Assembly (NCBI RefSeq): GCF_900187445.1
Contig: NZ_FYEB01000013.1
Span: 62,001-126,000 of the forward strand
DNA length: 64,000 nt
Source: Pseudomonas sp. Irchel s3b2
Lineage (GTDB): Bacteria > Pseudomonadota > Gammaproteobacteria > Pseudomonadales > Pseudomonadaceae
Direction: 5' to 3'
The notes below the pieces were generated by a model. The model was not told where the DNA came from, made no database searches, and saw only the letters and a program-made list of their open reading frames with translations. The position numbers and the translations under genes were made by a program. Below are positions 33,778 through 42,511 of this stretch, piece by piece (within the stretch, counting starts at the first letter, position 1; each line of letters opens with the position of its first letter).

Positions 33778-35130
33778 TTAGAACGAGTTGTTGGAAATGG
33801 CCAGCGAGTTGCTTTGTTGGTTACCCACACCGGCAGCTACGTTGACGCCCAGGTTGCCACTGCCACCATTCACCGAGCCGTTCAGGGACGCAGTGTTGGT
33901 CACAGGGTTTGCCCAGCCAGTTGGAGTCAGCACTTGATAGGAATAGGTGTTGCTCAAATCGAAAGAGCTGCTCTCACTGAACGTTTTCGATTTGTCGTAC
34001 GAAGATTCGGACTCTTTACTGCCCGATTTTTCGAACGAGGAGTCGGACGATTTCGCCCACGATTTATCGAACGATCTTTCGAACGAGGAATCGCTCGATC
34101 TGTCGAACGATGAATCGCTCGATCTTTCGCGCGATGCGTCGAAATCTGCATCGAGCGATGCGTCAAGCGATGCATCGACAGACCTGGTGCGGGTGCGATC
34201 GCCAAAGCCATTATTCCAAGTAACAGTTCTGGTAGCATTCGCAGACGCGTCCACATCAACGTTCAAAGACGCACTGCGAGTAGAGCTGCTATCCGAACTC
34301 CTGGAGCCGCTCGCATCAGAGCTCCTGGAACCACTCACATCAGAGCTCCTGAAACCACTCGCATCAGAACTCCTGGAACCACTCACGTCAAAGCTCGAAG
34401 AAGCGCTTTTATCAACGCTCAAATCGGAAGACTTATCGCGAGAGGAACTACCGGTGGCCGTTCTGGTAAATGTGAACGTATCCAGGCGGTACGTCCGATC
34501 GGCGTTGTTATTCACGACCAGGCCAGGCCCTTGTTGATCGGCAGAGGCGGTGGCTGTTGCGTTACCGAGCGGGGCATTGGTGTTGGCAATGGCCATGGTG
34601 TTTTTCTGTTGGTTAAGGTCGCCACCAGCAATGTTGATACCCATGTTACCGCTGCCGCCATTACCCGATCCGCCCATCACGGCAGAGGCTGTGCTGCCGA
34701 AGTTGTTGACCCTGTTATTGTCGCTGTATTGCGTGACGTCGGCGGTGGCTTCGGCAGTGCCGAACACGAAGCTGTTGTCCTGACTGGAGTTTGAGGCAGC
34801 ATTTGCAATGGCGGACGCGTTGTCTTGTTGGTTGCCGCTACCTGCAGCCACGTTGACGCCGACGTTGCCGCTGGCGCCTGTGGCAGAGCTGTTCATTTCA
34901 GCTTCGTTGATCGTCCCTTCGTTACGGATGCGGTTGTCGGTACTGCTCTGGTTATCCCAGGCATTGGCCGTCGCATAGACAGGGATCTTTGTTGGAGGAG
35001 GGGTGTGATGACCGTTGTTATGATGGCCATGGTGGTGGTCATTGTCACGCCGATCGTTAGCTTGTACAGCAACAGCCATGACCGCAGCAATTGCGAAAAC
35101 CAGAGGCTTTAGTGCCATCGAAGGTTTCAT
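33778..35130 (-). CDS. fapC: Functional amyloid major subunit FapC, with expanded linker
   Basis: A 450-residue secreted protein. The signal peptide is MKPSMALKPLVFAIAAVMAV to about residue 24, followed by a His-rich patch (32-42). Three amyloid repeats carry the GN-x-GVN-x-AAG-x-x-NQQ core: R1 about 88-110, R2 about 160-183 and R3 about 424-447. The linker between R2 and R3 (about 184-410) is unusually long and charged: residues 226-395 are Ser, Asp, Arg and Lys in short repeats (SGSRSSDA and SFDRSSDS types). The mature protein has no cysteine, whereas many FapC proteins are described with a C-terminal CxxC. It is the main fibre protein of the Fap biofilm amyloid, exported through FapF. GGAGAATCACC precedes the start. 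Confidence 0.9.
   Translation of the reverse strand: MKPSMALKPLVFAIAAVMAVAVQANDRRDNDHHHGHHNNGHHTPPPTKIPVYATANAWDNQSSTDNRIRNEGTINEAEMNSSATGASGNVGVNVAAGSGNQQDNASAIANAASNSSQDNSFVFGTAEATADVTQYSDNNRVNNFGSTASAVMGGSGNGGSGNMGINIAGGDLNQQKNTMAIANTNAPLGNATATASADQQGPGLVVNNNADRTYRLDTFTFTRTATGSSSRDKSSDLSVDKSASSSFDVSGSRSSDASGFRSSDVSGSRSSDASGSRSSDSSSTRSASLNVDVDASANATRTVTWNNGFGDRTRTRSVDASLDASLDADFDASRERSSDSSFDRSSDSSFERSFDKSWAKSSDSSFEKSGSKESESSYDKSKTFSESSSFDLSNTYSYQVLTPTGWANPVTNTASLNGSVNGGSGNLGVNVAAGVGNQQSNSLAISNNSF
34292..34387 (-). repeat. 24-bp tandem repeat inside fapC
   Basis: Four consecutive 24-base units of the type TCAGAGCTCCTGGAACCACT + CACA, with a few substitutions, starting at 34292, 34316, 34340 and 34364. 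On the coding strand they give four copies of an 8-residue SSD-A/V-SG-S/F-R unit. The tract keeps the reading frame. Confidence 0.9.
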
Positions 35131-35181
35131 GGTGATTCTCCGTACTTATTTTAGGTTAAGTGTTGTTCCTACCTGTTTGGG

Positions 35182-35754
35182 TCAATCCGTAACCCGTACG
35201 CTCAGGGTGTTGGCCGTTCGGTTTCCCACCCCGGAGCTCTGATTCAACTGGATCACCCCACGGCTACCGGTGAAGGCCTGATCGCTGGTAGCGACCTGGC
35301 GATTGCCTGGTGCAGAGTCAGTTGGATCGGAGTTGGTGATCAGCGCCACGTTCTGCTGCATGAGGACGCTGTCGTCGATACTTTGCGGCTGTTTACTGAT
35401 GCTTATCCGCAGGGCATTGGCTTGCTGATTGCTGGCGCCCGCGCTCTGGTTGACGCCCAGTACGCCGTTGCCGTGGCTGAAGGAGTCGCCTTGAATGCTG
35501 GATCGAGCATCGATCCTGGGGTCGACCTGCGTACGCAGCCGTTGGCGAATCTGTGTGGTGGCGCTGGCGCTGTTGCCAATGGCGATGGCTCGGGCGTTGG
35601 CCTGTTGCTGCTGATCGCCCGCCGCCTGGTTGACCGAGAGGTTGCCCTGGTGCTGCATGCCCGAACCGTCGATTTCGGCGTTATTGATGGCGGGAGGTTG
35701 AGCAAAGGTCGATGCACTGCAAAACATGGCGATCATCAGCAGCGTACGATTCAT
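35182..35754 (-). CDS. fapB: Functional amyloid minor subunit / nucleator FapB
   Basis: A 190-residue secreted protein with a short signal peptide (to about AQP, residue 20). Three repeats share the same core as FapC: LSVNQAAGDQQQQANARAIA (about 39-58), LGVNQSAGASNQQANALRIS (about 99-118) and IQLNQSSGVGNRTANTLSVR (about 168-187). FapB is thought to nucleate FapC fibres at the cell surface. It starts one base after the fapA stop, so the two are translated together, with GGGAGACCG as ribosome site. Linkers here are ordinary, unlike those of FapC. Confidence 0.9.
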   Translation of the reverse strand: MNRTLLMIAMFCSASTFAQPPAINNAEIDGSGMQHQGNLSVNQAAGDQQQQANARAIAIGNSASATTQIRQRLRTQVDPRIDARSSIQGDSFSHGNGVLGVNQSAGASNQQANALRISISKQPQSIDDSVLMQQNVALITNSDPTDSAPGNRQVATSDQAFTGSRGVIQLNQSSGVGNRTANTLSVRVTD

Positions 35755-35755
35755 C

Positions 35756-36193
35756 TTAACGGTCTCCCGTTATGACTTTCAGAGCACCCAGGCCTTGCTG
35801 GATGTTTGAATTGACCATGTTGGCAATACCGTTGCCCGAATTTCCCGAACGTCCAGCGGGGAGGTTGGAAAGCTGGGTCTGGTTGGTGATATTGCCGCCC
35901 AGGTTGTTGGTATTTTGAGTGACCAGACCGGAGATGCCTGCACCAGTCGCGACGCCGGCAAAGTCGCCGTCGCTCAACTCGTTCGTTTGCCTGAGGACTT
36001 GTTTGGACGGGTTGGCATTGGCGGTCGTGGGGCTAGGGTCGGGCATCACCGGCGCACGCGTTGCCATGCGCGGTTGGACATCACGTTTGATAATAATGAT
36101 GCCGTTGTCAGCCAGTACGGGCAGGCTGACACTTGAGCCCAGTGCGCATCCGATCAGCAGGAGGCTATAGATGCTTTTTTCAAATGTCCCCAC
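35756..36193 (-). CDS. fapA: Fap operon first protein FapA
   Basis: A 145-residue protein from GTG 36193, preceded by AAGGAATTGCC. A signal peptide (about 1-29, ending PVLA-DNG) leads to a Pro/Thr-rich stretch and an Asn/Gly/Gln-rich C-terminal half (VTQNTNNLGGNITNQTQLSN). FapA acts in the periplasm and is proposed to be a chaperone that controls the FapB/FapC ratio in fibres. The assignment rests on position as the first gene of a complete fapABCDEF set together with size and composition, because the sequence itself is weakly conserved. Confidence 0.82.
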   Translation of the reverse strand: MGTFEKSIYSLLLIGCALGSSVSLPVLADNGIIIIKRDVQPRMATRAPVMPDPSPTTANANPSKQVLRQTNELSDGDFAGVATGAGISGLVTQNTNNLGGNITNQTQLSNLPAGRSGNSGNGIANMVNSNIQQGLGALKVITGDR

Positions 36194-36248
36194 CGCGGCA
36201 ATTCCTTCTTTGTTGTGGACTGGCCCTAGTCAGCCTTGTGAAGGAGGG

Positions 36249-36264
36249 AGCGAAAGCTGTGCCG
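36249..36264 (-). promoter_or_regulatory. Candidate sigma-54 promoter of the fap operon
   Basis: On the minus strand the sequence is CGGCACAGCTTTCGCT: GG at -24 (36262-36263) and GC at -12 (36250-36251) with exactly ten bases between, close to the TGGCAC-N5-TTGCW consensus. Transcription would start near 36238, leaving a leader of about 45 bases before the fapA GTG. Confidence 0.65.
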
Positions 36265-36628
36265 GTTTTTGATTGTTGTTTTGATTCAGAGGGTTATCGA
36301 TCAAGGCAAGTGGATCGATGGAGTGAGGTGTTTCAGGTTTGAGAAGACCGCCGGGGCGACAATGCGATAAAGGATCGCAAACACTCTGGATCCAAGGGCT
36401 TAGGTGGGATGTATCAGCGTTTTAACAGATGGTATGACAAGACGAAGGCCAGCGTTGAAACGGGCTGTTCGAGAGGGGACGCATGTTTCAGAAACGGACG
36501 AATTTTGCAAAAATTCCGCAACAACTGCTGGGTATTTGGCCAGGTCCCCGTCTGATCAACCCAATCACTGTAAGAGCGGGCTTGCCTGCTCCCACAGGGA
36601 TTTGAGTGTTGGCCCAAATCAAGGAAGG
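36265..36628. other. Intergenic region upstream of fapA
   Basis: No supported gene. The part next to the sigma-54 promoter (36265-36420) is where activator and IHF sites would be expected. At 36569-36598, CTGTAAGAGCGGGCTTGCCT... closes with GCTCCCACAG, a degenerate single REP hairpin lying downstream of the NadR-like gene. A 272-codon plus-strand open frame here is the antisense shadow of that gene. Confidence 0.5.
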
Positions 36629-37153
36629 TCAGCGCCCGAGCAGCAGAGTGACGGCTTGCAATGCCTGAAGCCGGCGTTCGGCCCAATCGCCCTGAAGCAC
36701 TTGCACAGGCTGTCGATGCTGCTCCAGCCATGCCTGAGTCGCGCTGAAAAAAGCCCGGCGTTCATCCAGCTCTGGCTGACAACGCTGACCGTCATCCGTC
36801 CAGTCGACCTGTTCGGGCGACAGCAGCAAGTGCAAGTCATAGTGCCGAGCCAGCAGCGCCTGCTCGAGCCAGGCCGGGCAATCGCCAAACAGGGTCTGGC
36901 TCCAAAGCATGTTGCTCAGCAAGTGAGTGTCGAGAATCAGCAACGGCGGCCCCAGGGTGCGGGCGTCATCCTCCCACTGCAGCTGACCGCGAGCGATGTC
37001 GGGGATATCGGCCGGGCACGTGTCTCGTGCTTCCTGCTCAATAAACCAGCGCACGTATTCGCCCACCAGAACACCGCCGAATTGCTGTTGCAGTTCGGCG
37101 GCGAGCCAGCTCTTGCCGCTGGATTCAGGCCCTGTGAGTACCAAAACCTTCAT
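36629..37153 (-). CDS. NadR-like AAA ATPase, probable nicotinamide riboside kinase
   Basis: ATG 37153 (MKVLVLTGPESSGKSWL) overlaps the pnuC stop by four bases. The 174-residue product has Walker A GPESSGKS at residues 8-15, the GEYVRWFIEQEARD segment, LLILDTHLLSNMLWSQ and a lid region DWTDDGQRCQPELDERRAFF, as in the kinase domain of NadR. It lacks the NMN adenylyltransferase and HTH domains of enteric NadR. With PnuC it should phosphorylate imported nicotinamide riboside to NMN for NAD salvage. Confidence 0.88.
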   Translation of the reverse strand: MKVLVLTGPESSGKSWLAAELQQQFGGVLVGEYVRWFIEQEARDTCPADIPDIARGQLQWEDDARTLGPPLLILDTHLLSNMLWSQTLFGDCPAWLEQALLARHYDLHLLLSPEQVDWTDDGQRCQPELDERRAFFSATQAWLEQHRQPVQVLQGDWAERRLQALQAVTLLLGR

Positions 37154-37713
37154 GTGCGCAACGCCGGATCGGTGCGCCACGTCCGCCAGCCATGCACCGC
37201 CAGCAGTGCGAAAGCCCCATAAAGACCGGCGGTCAGGTACAGCTCTTTGTAGATGAACAGGCCGACGAAGATGACGTCCAGCGCGATCCACAACGGCCAG
37301 CATTGCAGACGTTTTTGCGCCATCCATAGCTGCGCCACCAGGCTGAAACCAGTCAACGCCGCATCGAGCCAAGGCTGGGCGGCATCGGTCCAGTGGGCCA
37401 TCGCGGCGCCTAGCAGCAAACTGCCGACTGCGCCCACGGCCAGACCGAGCGCAATGGATTTTCCATCGAGCAAGCTGACATGCCGCTTGCCATGAGTCGC
37501 GGTCCCCTGAGTCCACTGCCACCAGCCGTAGATCTGCAAACCGGCGTAGATCACTTGCAGCAGCATGTCCGAATACAGCTTCACCTCGAAAAAGATCCAG
37601 CTATACAGCAGCACCATGACCAGACCGATCGGCCAGCACCAAGGGTTCTGTTTGACCGTCAACCAGACGGCAATCACGCCGAGGGCGGCAGCAAACAGTT
37701 CAAGCCCGGACAT
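37150..37713 (-). CDS. pnuC: Nicotinamide riboside transporter PnuC
   Basis: ATG 37713 (MSGLELFAAALGVIAVWLTV) with AAGGAATCTCC upstream. The 187-residue protein has seven hydrophobic helices and the PnuC hallmarks NPWCWPIGLVMVLLYSWIFFE, SDMLLQVIYAGLQIYGWWQW and the PLWIALDVIFVGLFIYKELYLTAGLY end. It carries nicotinamide riboside (or, in related members, thiamine) by facilitated diffusion, with the downstream kinase trapping the substrate. No riboswitch-like structure was recognised upstream; the spacer holds a REP pair. Confidence 0.92.
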   Translation of the reverse strand: MSGLELFAAALGVIAVWLTVKQNPWCWPIGLVMVLLYSWIFFEVKLYSDMLLQVIYAGLQIYGWWQWTQGTATHGKRHVSLLDGKSIALGLAVGAVGSLLLGAAMAHWTDAAQPWLDAALTGFSLVAQLWMAQKRLQCWPLWIALDVIFVGLFIYKELYLTAGLYGAFALLAVHGWRTWRTDPALRT

Positions 37714-37808
37714 GGAGATTCCTTGGTGTCGTAAAAATGAGGGGGGGCGAATTGTACCCGGATTGTGGGGAATGGGCTTGTAGTGGGGAATGGGGCTTGC
37801 CAATGCCT

Positions 37809-37898
37809 GTAGGAGCGAGGCTTGCCCGCGAAGAATGCACCGCGGTTTTTCAGATACTGCGCGTCATCGTTCTTCGCGGGCAAGCCTCGCTCCTACAG
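37809..37898. repeat. REP palindrome pair
   Basis: TGTAGGAGCGAGGCTTGCCC... (from 37809) and its inverse CTTCGCGGGCAAGCCTCGCT... (to 37898) surround a 35-base spacer between the chemoreceptor and pnuC. Confidence 0.9.
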
Positions 37899-37925
37899 GA
37901 GGACAATGCCGGGTGCAGAGAAAAG

Positions 37926-39560
37926 TTACACCCGAAATTGCTTCAGCAACCCGTTAAGCTGCTCGCTCAGTTCCTTGAGGTGAACGCTGGCCACGCTCGA
38001 CTGTTCGGCCGCCAGTGCCGTGCTGTGGGACAACCCGGCGGCCTGGGTGACATTTTGATTGATGTCTTCCACCACATGGGCCTGCTGCAAGGTCGCACTG
38101 GCAATGGAAGCGTTCAACCCGTTGAGGTTGCGCAAGGCCTGGCCGATGGCATTCAGGCTGGCGCCGGCCAGCCCGGCCTGCTCGATGGTCAATTGCGATG
38201 CACGGCTGCTGTCGCCAATCACCTTGACCGCCGCTTCGGAATGGCTTTGCAGACGTTCGATCATCGACTGGATTTCCGCGGTGGACTTCTGAGTGCGCTG
38301 GGCCAGCAGGCGCACTTCATCGGCAACCACCGCAAACCCGCGACCTTGCTCACCGGCCCGGGCGGCTTCGATGGCGGCGTTGAGGGCCAGCAGGTTGGTT
38401 TGCTCGGCGATGGAGCGGATCACCTCCAGGACACTGCCGATTTGTGTGCTTTCGTCGGCCAGCGTACGAATCACTTCGACTGCTTGATCGATGGTCGAAG
38501 ACAGCTTTTCGATCTGCTGCAAGCTGCCGTCGATGTTGACCTGGCCCTGCTGCGCCTGAGATTCGGCATTGCGCATTTCGCTCGCCGCATGCTCGGCGTT
38601 TTTGGCCACATCCTGCACGCCGTAGGTCACTTCGTTGATCGCAGTCGCCACCAGTTCCATTTGCTGCGATTGCTGCTGGCTGCGTTGCTGAGCTTGCACG
38701 GCATCATTGCCCAATTCGCTGGAAGACTGACCCAGGGCGCCGGCGGATACCTGCAACTGACTGATCACCAAGCGCAGTTTTGCGGTAAAGGCGTTGAAGT
38801 GCCGGGCCAGTTGCGTGACTTCGTCCTGGCCGTGGGTATCGAGGCTGCGGGTCAGGTCGCTTTCACCGCTGGCGATATTGGCCATGGCGTTCACGGTTTC
38901 CTGGAGCGGGCGCACGATGCTGCGGGCAATCATGATCACCAGCAGCGCCATGATCAGGGCAATCACCAGGCCCACTAAAGACGCCTTCCAGACCTGCGCA
39001 TAAAACTCGGCCTGCATGTCATCGATGTACACGCCCGAACCGATCACCCAACCCCAGGGCTCGAACAGTTTGACGTAGGAGGTTTTTTCCACCGGCGCGC
39101 TGGCACCCGGTTTTGGCCAGCGATAGTCGACCATGCCGGCACCCTTGGCCTTGGCGATGGCGACCATCTCGTTGAACAGCGCGAAACCGTCGGGGTCGCG
39201 GATCGTCGAGAGATTCTGGCCTTCGAGTTTCGGATTGGTCGGGTGCATGATCATGACCGGCGTCAGATCGTTGATCCAGAAATAGTCATTCTGGTCGTAG
39301 CGCAAACCGCGCACGGCGGTCAGTGCCTGTTTTTGCGCGGCGTCGCGGGTGAGGGTGCCGGCAGTTTCCAGGCCGTGATAGTAGGTGAGTATCCCACTGG
39401 CGGTCTGCACCACGTGCTGGGTCTTTTGGGCCTTGGCCTGATAGAGGTCCTCGTGAATCTGCTTGAGCATCAACACGCCCAACGTCAATAGCATCACTAC
39501 GGCCACGATCAAAATGAGCCACAAGCGTCGGCTGATCGACACACTGCGCAAGCTGTTCAT
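37926..39560 (-). CDS. Methyl-accepting chemotaxis protein with single-Cache sensor
   Basis: A 544-residue chemoreceptor. TM1 lies at about 12-32. The periplasmic sCache_2-type domain (about 35-190) has LRYDQNDYFWINDL and EPWGWVIGSGVYIDDM. TM2 is about 195-215 and HAMP about 216-270. The signalling hairpin carries the invariant tip EQTNLLALNAAIEAARAGEQ followed by GRGFAVVADEVR. Receptors of this architecture in Pseudomonas sense small carboxylates such as malate or other C2-C4 acids; the ligand here is not determined. No CheB/CheR-binding pentapeptide is seen at the C-terminus. Confidence 0.93.
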   Translation of the reverse strand: MNSLRSVSISRRLWLILIVAVVMLLTLGVLMLKQIHEDLYQAKAQKTQHVVQTASGILTYYHGLETAGTLTRDAAQKQALTAVRGLRYDQNDYFWINDLTPVMIMHPTNPKLEGQNLSTIRDPDGFALFNEMVAIAKAKGAGMVDYRWPKPGASAPVEKTSYVKLFEPWGWVIGSGVYIDDMQAEFYAQVWKASLVGLVIALIMALLVIMIARSIVRPLQETVNAMANIASGESDLTRSLDTHGQDEVTQLARHFNAFTAKLRLVISQLQVSAGALGQSSSELGNDAVQAQQRSQQQSQQMELVATAINEVTYGVQDVAKNAEHAASEMRNAESQAQQGQVNIDGSLQQIEKLSSTIDQAVEVIRTLADESTQIGSVLEVIRSIAEQTNLLALNAAIEAARAGEQGRGFAVVADEVRLLAQRTQKSTAEIQSMIERLQSHSEAAVKVIGDSSRASQLTIEQAGLAGASLNAIGQALRNLNGLNASIASATLQQAHVVEDINQNVTQAAGLSHSTALAAEQSSVASVHLKELSEQLNGLLKQFRV

Positions 39561-39852
39561 ACGCTGTTACTCCGTTTTCTTGTTCTTGTCATAAACGATC
39601 GCCAGCATCCAACCACACGTTGCCGATCGGGCCTGCGCGACTCAGGTCCTATTACGCGGCAGCGTAAATGAGGCGTGTCTGATAGGATTTCGGCCCCGCA
39701 CGGAAAAACCTGAGCCCAAGGCTTTTTTTCACGCAATTTTTACGGTTTTGTGTGGATCTTGCGCGCGCGGGGATTCAGCTAAAGGTTGATCGCAGTTAAC
39801 GCTTATAAATTATTAACGGAGCATGCCTGGGGCATTGCTTCTTGGGGGATTG

Positions 39853-40683
39853 ATGGATCTTTGGACGGCCTTTCAGGCATTGATTTTAGGCGTTGTAGAA
39901 GGGCTGACGGAGTTCTTGCCCATTTCCAGTACCGGGCACCAGATCATTGTGGCGGACTTGCTCAATTTCGGCGGTGAGCGGGCCATGGCCTTCAACATCA
40001 TCATTCAGCTCGGCGCGATCCTGGCGGTGGTCTGGCAGTTTCGCCGCAAGATCTTCGACGTGGTCATCGGCTTGCCGACACAACCCAGCGCTCGACGCTT
40101 CACCGCAAACCTGTTGATCGCTTTCCTGCCGGCGGTAGTGTTGGGAGTGATTTTCGCCGATCTGATTCACGAGTACCTGTTCAACCCGATTACTGTGGCT
40201 ACCGCATTGGTCGTGGGCGGGGTCGTCATGTTGTGGGCTGAACGCCGTCAGCATGAAGTGCATGCTGAAAGTGTCGACGACATCACCTGGAAAGACGCCC
40301 TGAAAGTCGGCTTCGCCCAGTGCCTGGCGATGATTCCCGGAACCTCGCGTTCCGGTTCGACGATCATTGGCGGTTTGCTGTTCGGGTTGTCGCGCAAGAC
40401 GGCCACCGAGTTCTCGTTCTTCCTCGCCATGCCGACTATGGTCGGCGCGGCGGTGTACTCCGGCTATAAATACCGCGATCTGTTTGTGCCGGCGGATTTT
40501 CCGGTGTTCGCCATTGGCTTCGTCACTGCGTTTATCTTTGCGATGATCGCCGTCCGGGCCTTGCTGATATTCATTGCCAGCCACAGCTACGCGACATTCG
40601 CCTGGTATCGCATCGCGTTTGGTCTGGTGATCCTGGCCACTTGGCAATTCGGCTGGGTCGACTGGACAGCGGTCAAACCATGA
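39853..40683 (+). CDS. uppP: Undecaprenyl-diphosphatase UppP
   Basis: ATG 39853 (MDLWTAFQALILGVVEG) has GGGGGA upstream and is preferred over the frame opening at 39823. The 276-residue membrane protein has the two BacA/UppP active-site motifs, EGLTEFLPISSTGH (about 16-29) and PGTSRSGSTIIGGLLFGLSR (about 170-189), and about eight helices. It recycles the undecaprenyl carrier for peptidoglycan synthesis and gives bacitracin resistance. The next gene begins inside its stop codon. Confidence 0.95.
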   Translation: MDLWTAFQALILGVVEGLTEFLPISSTGHQIIVADLLNFGGERAMAFNIIIQLGAILAVVWQFRRKIFDVVIGLPTQPSARRFTANLLIAFLPAVVLGVIFADLIHEYLFNPITVATALVVGGVVMLWAERRQHEVHAESVDDITWKDALKVGFAQCLAMIPGTSRSGSTIIGGLLFGLSRKTATEFSFFLAMPTMVGAAVYSGYKYRDLFVPADFPVFAIGFVTAFIFAMIAVRALLIFIASHSYATFAWYRIAFGLVILATWQFGWVDWTAVKP

Positions 40684-41108
40684 GTGACTCCGCCGCACGC
40701 AACAACCCCGGGCGCAAGTCCGGGGGAGCCATTCAAAACCTGCGGCTGAAACTGCTGGCGTTCGCTGTGCTGTGCGCAGTGCCATTGTTTGGCTCGATGT
40801 CGCTGTGGCTGCGCGGGGTGTCGGTGATTCCCCTGGCGGCCTACGGCATCGTCAGCGTGCTGGCGTTTTTCCTGTACTGGAGCGACAAGCACAAGGCCCG
40901 CACCGACAGCTGGCGCACACCGGAAAACGTCTTGCACGCGGTGGAGCTGGCGGGCGGTTGGCCGGGCGCCTTGCTGGCCCAGCAAGCGTTTCGGCACAAG
41001 ACCCGCAAAGTCTCGTTTCAACTGGTGTTCTGGCTCATCGTGCTGATGCATCAGGTGTTCTGGATCGACCAGCTGTTTTTGGGCGCTAACCTGTTCGCGT
41101 TGTTTTAA
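40680..41108 (+). CDS. DUF1294 membrane protein
   Basis: A 142-residue protein whose ATG overlaps the uppP stop (ATGA), implying coupled translation. Two N-terminal helices (about 22-40 and 48-66), then the DUF1294 marker YWSDKHKARTDSWRTPENVLHAVELAGGWPGA (about 67-98) and a C-terminal helix pair ending in LFLGANLFALF. Members are often fused to cold-shock domains; that domain is absent here. Function unknown. Confidence 0.85.
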   Translation: MSDSAARNNPGRKSGGAIQNLRLKLLAFAVLCAVPLFGSMSLWLRGVSVIPLAAYGIVSVLAFFLYWSDKHKARTDSWRTPENVLHAVELAGGWPGALLAQQAFRHKTRKVSFQLVFWLIVLMHQVFWIDQLFLGANLFALF

Positions 41109-41114
41109 AGCACT

Positions 41115-41474
41115 TTAAAGCAACAAGCCGACCTGTGTGCGCTTGGGTAACTTGCTCACCACCAATTGGTGGGAACGTTGCAGCAAGCCTTGCAGCTCTT
41201 CGGTGCCCAGCGGGTAGGGCGTTTCCATGATGACCCACTGGGCCCGGGCCAGATACGGCGCCGGGTGAATGCCCGGCCGGTCGCAATGGCCCAGGAACAG
41301 GTCCTTGTCGACCTTGAAAGCCAGGGACTGTCCCCGCAGGTTCTGCAAAGCGAACATCTTGTTCCCGGCAATCGAAAACACCCGCACACCACCCCACTTG
41401 TAATCCTCCCGCGCACCGGGCAGTGCCAGGCAGAATTGCGCGACGTCCTCTTCGCTCATTAATCCGGCTTTCAT
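41115..41474 (-). CDS. MmcQ/YjbR-family protein
   Basis: A 119-residue protein from ATG 41474; its start overlaps the stop of the upstream LysR gene by four bases. MSEEDVAQFCLALPGAREDYKWGGVRVFSIAGNKMFAL and HPAPYLARAQWVIM are typical of the MmcQ/YjbR fold, a double-wing DNA-binding-like domain. The biochemical role is not known. Operon with the LysR gene. Confidence 0.88.
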   Translation of the reverse strand: MKAGLMSEEDVAQFCLALPGAREDYKWGGVRVFSIAGNKMFALQNLRGQSLAFKVDKDLFLGHCDRPGIHPAPYLARAQWVIMETPYPLGTEELQGLLQRSHQLVVSKLPKRTQVGLLL

Positions 41475-42379
41475 AACAGTCTGTCCCCACACGCATTGAA
41501 TGATTCGATCAGATGGTCGATCCAGGCGCGCACTGCCGGCATCACCCCGCGTCGATGAGGGTAGACGGCTAGCAGCCAACCGCCCGGCAATGACCAGTCG
41601 GGCAAGAGTTGCACCAGCGAGCCGTTCTCCAACTCCTGCTCGCAATACATCATCGGCAACATGGTAAAGCCTTGGCCGCTAAGGGTGCAGGCTTTGCGCA
41701 CGATGAAATCGTCGCAGCCCAATCGCGCTTCGAGGTTCAGGTCGTAGCTTTTACCCTGTTGATCAAGCAGGCGGATATGCACCATGCGGTCGGCCTCCAG
41801 GGCGCCGAGCACGGGCAGGTTTTTCAGGTCTTCAGGATGATTGATTTCACGGCCGAGCAGAAATGCAGGGCTGGCCACCAACAGCATCTGGGCCTGACGC
41901 AGGCGCCGGGTGACCAGCAATGGATCTTCATCACCCAGATCCCGCACTCTCAAGGCAACATCGACACCCTCGTTGATCAGATCAACCCGACGGTTGAGCA
42001 GCATGACGTCCAGCTGAACCTGAGGAAATTTCTCCAGGAACTTACTGATCACCCCAGGCAGCATTTGGTGAGCCAACCCCACTGGACAAGACACTCGCAA
42101 ACGCCCCCGGGGCTCGCTGGACATGCTGGCCACCGCTTCGTCGGCCATCTCGGCTTCCAGCAGCATCGCCTGACAATGCCGCAAGTAGCGCTCGCCCACG
42201 GCGGTCAGGTTAAGTTGGCGGGTGGTGCGTTGCAGCAGGCGCGCGCCCAGGCGTTCTTCCAGCTCGGCGATGCGTCGCGACAACCGCGACTTGGGAATCC
42301 CCAGTAAACGCCCGGCCGCCGCGAAGCCACCGGCTTCGACCACTTTGGCGAAGTAGTAGAGGTCGTTGAGATCTTGCAT
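41471..42379 (-). CDS. LysR-family transcriptional regulator, probable regulator of azoR
   Basis: A 302-residue LysR protein: HTH DLYYFAKVVEAGGFAAAGRLLGIPKSRLSRRIAELEERL (about 6-44) and an effector domain with RGRLRVSCPVGLAHQMLPG. It lies 132 bp from the divergent azoreductase gene, the common LysR-azoR pairing in pseudomonads, so control of azoR is likely. The IPKSRLSRRIAELE helix places it in the AaeR/DmlR-like branch. Confidence 0.92.
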   Translation of the reverse strand: MQDLNDLYYFAKVVEAGGFAAAGRLLGIPKSRLSRRIAELEERLGARLLQRTTRQLNLTAVGERYLRHCQAMLLEAEMADEAVASMSSEPRGRLRVSCPVGLAHQMLPGVISKFLEKFPQVQLDVMLLNRRVDLINEGVDVALRVRDLGDEDPLLVTRRLRQAQMLLVASPAFLLGREINHPEDLKNLPVLGALEADRMVHIRLLDQQGKSYDLNLEARLGCDDFIVRKACTLSGQGFTMLPMMYCEQELENGSLVQLLPDWSLPGGWLLAVYPHRRGVMPAVRAWIDHLIESFNACGDRLL

Positions 42380-42511
42380 TGATTTTAAGCTCGACTGTTC
42401 TATCAGTGGGACAAACTATCGCATTGTTGCCGACTAATAATCTATTGGTTTCGTCGGTAGGATTGTCTCCATCAGATCGCCCGGTGGCGATCCTCACATT
42501 GGAGATCCCAC

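Noticed and set aside
37714..37925. Riboswitch upstream of pnuC
   Set aside because: Only a REP pair and short GC tracts are seen; no NAD+, TPP or preQ1 riboswitch core was recognised.
37737..38978. 413-codon plus-strand frame across the chemoreceptor gene
   Set aside because: It is antisense to the conserved MCP hairpin and begins in REP sequence.
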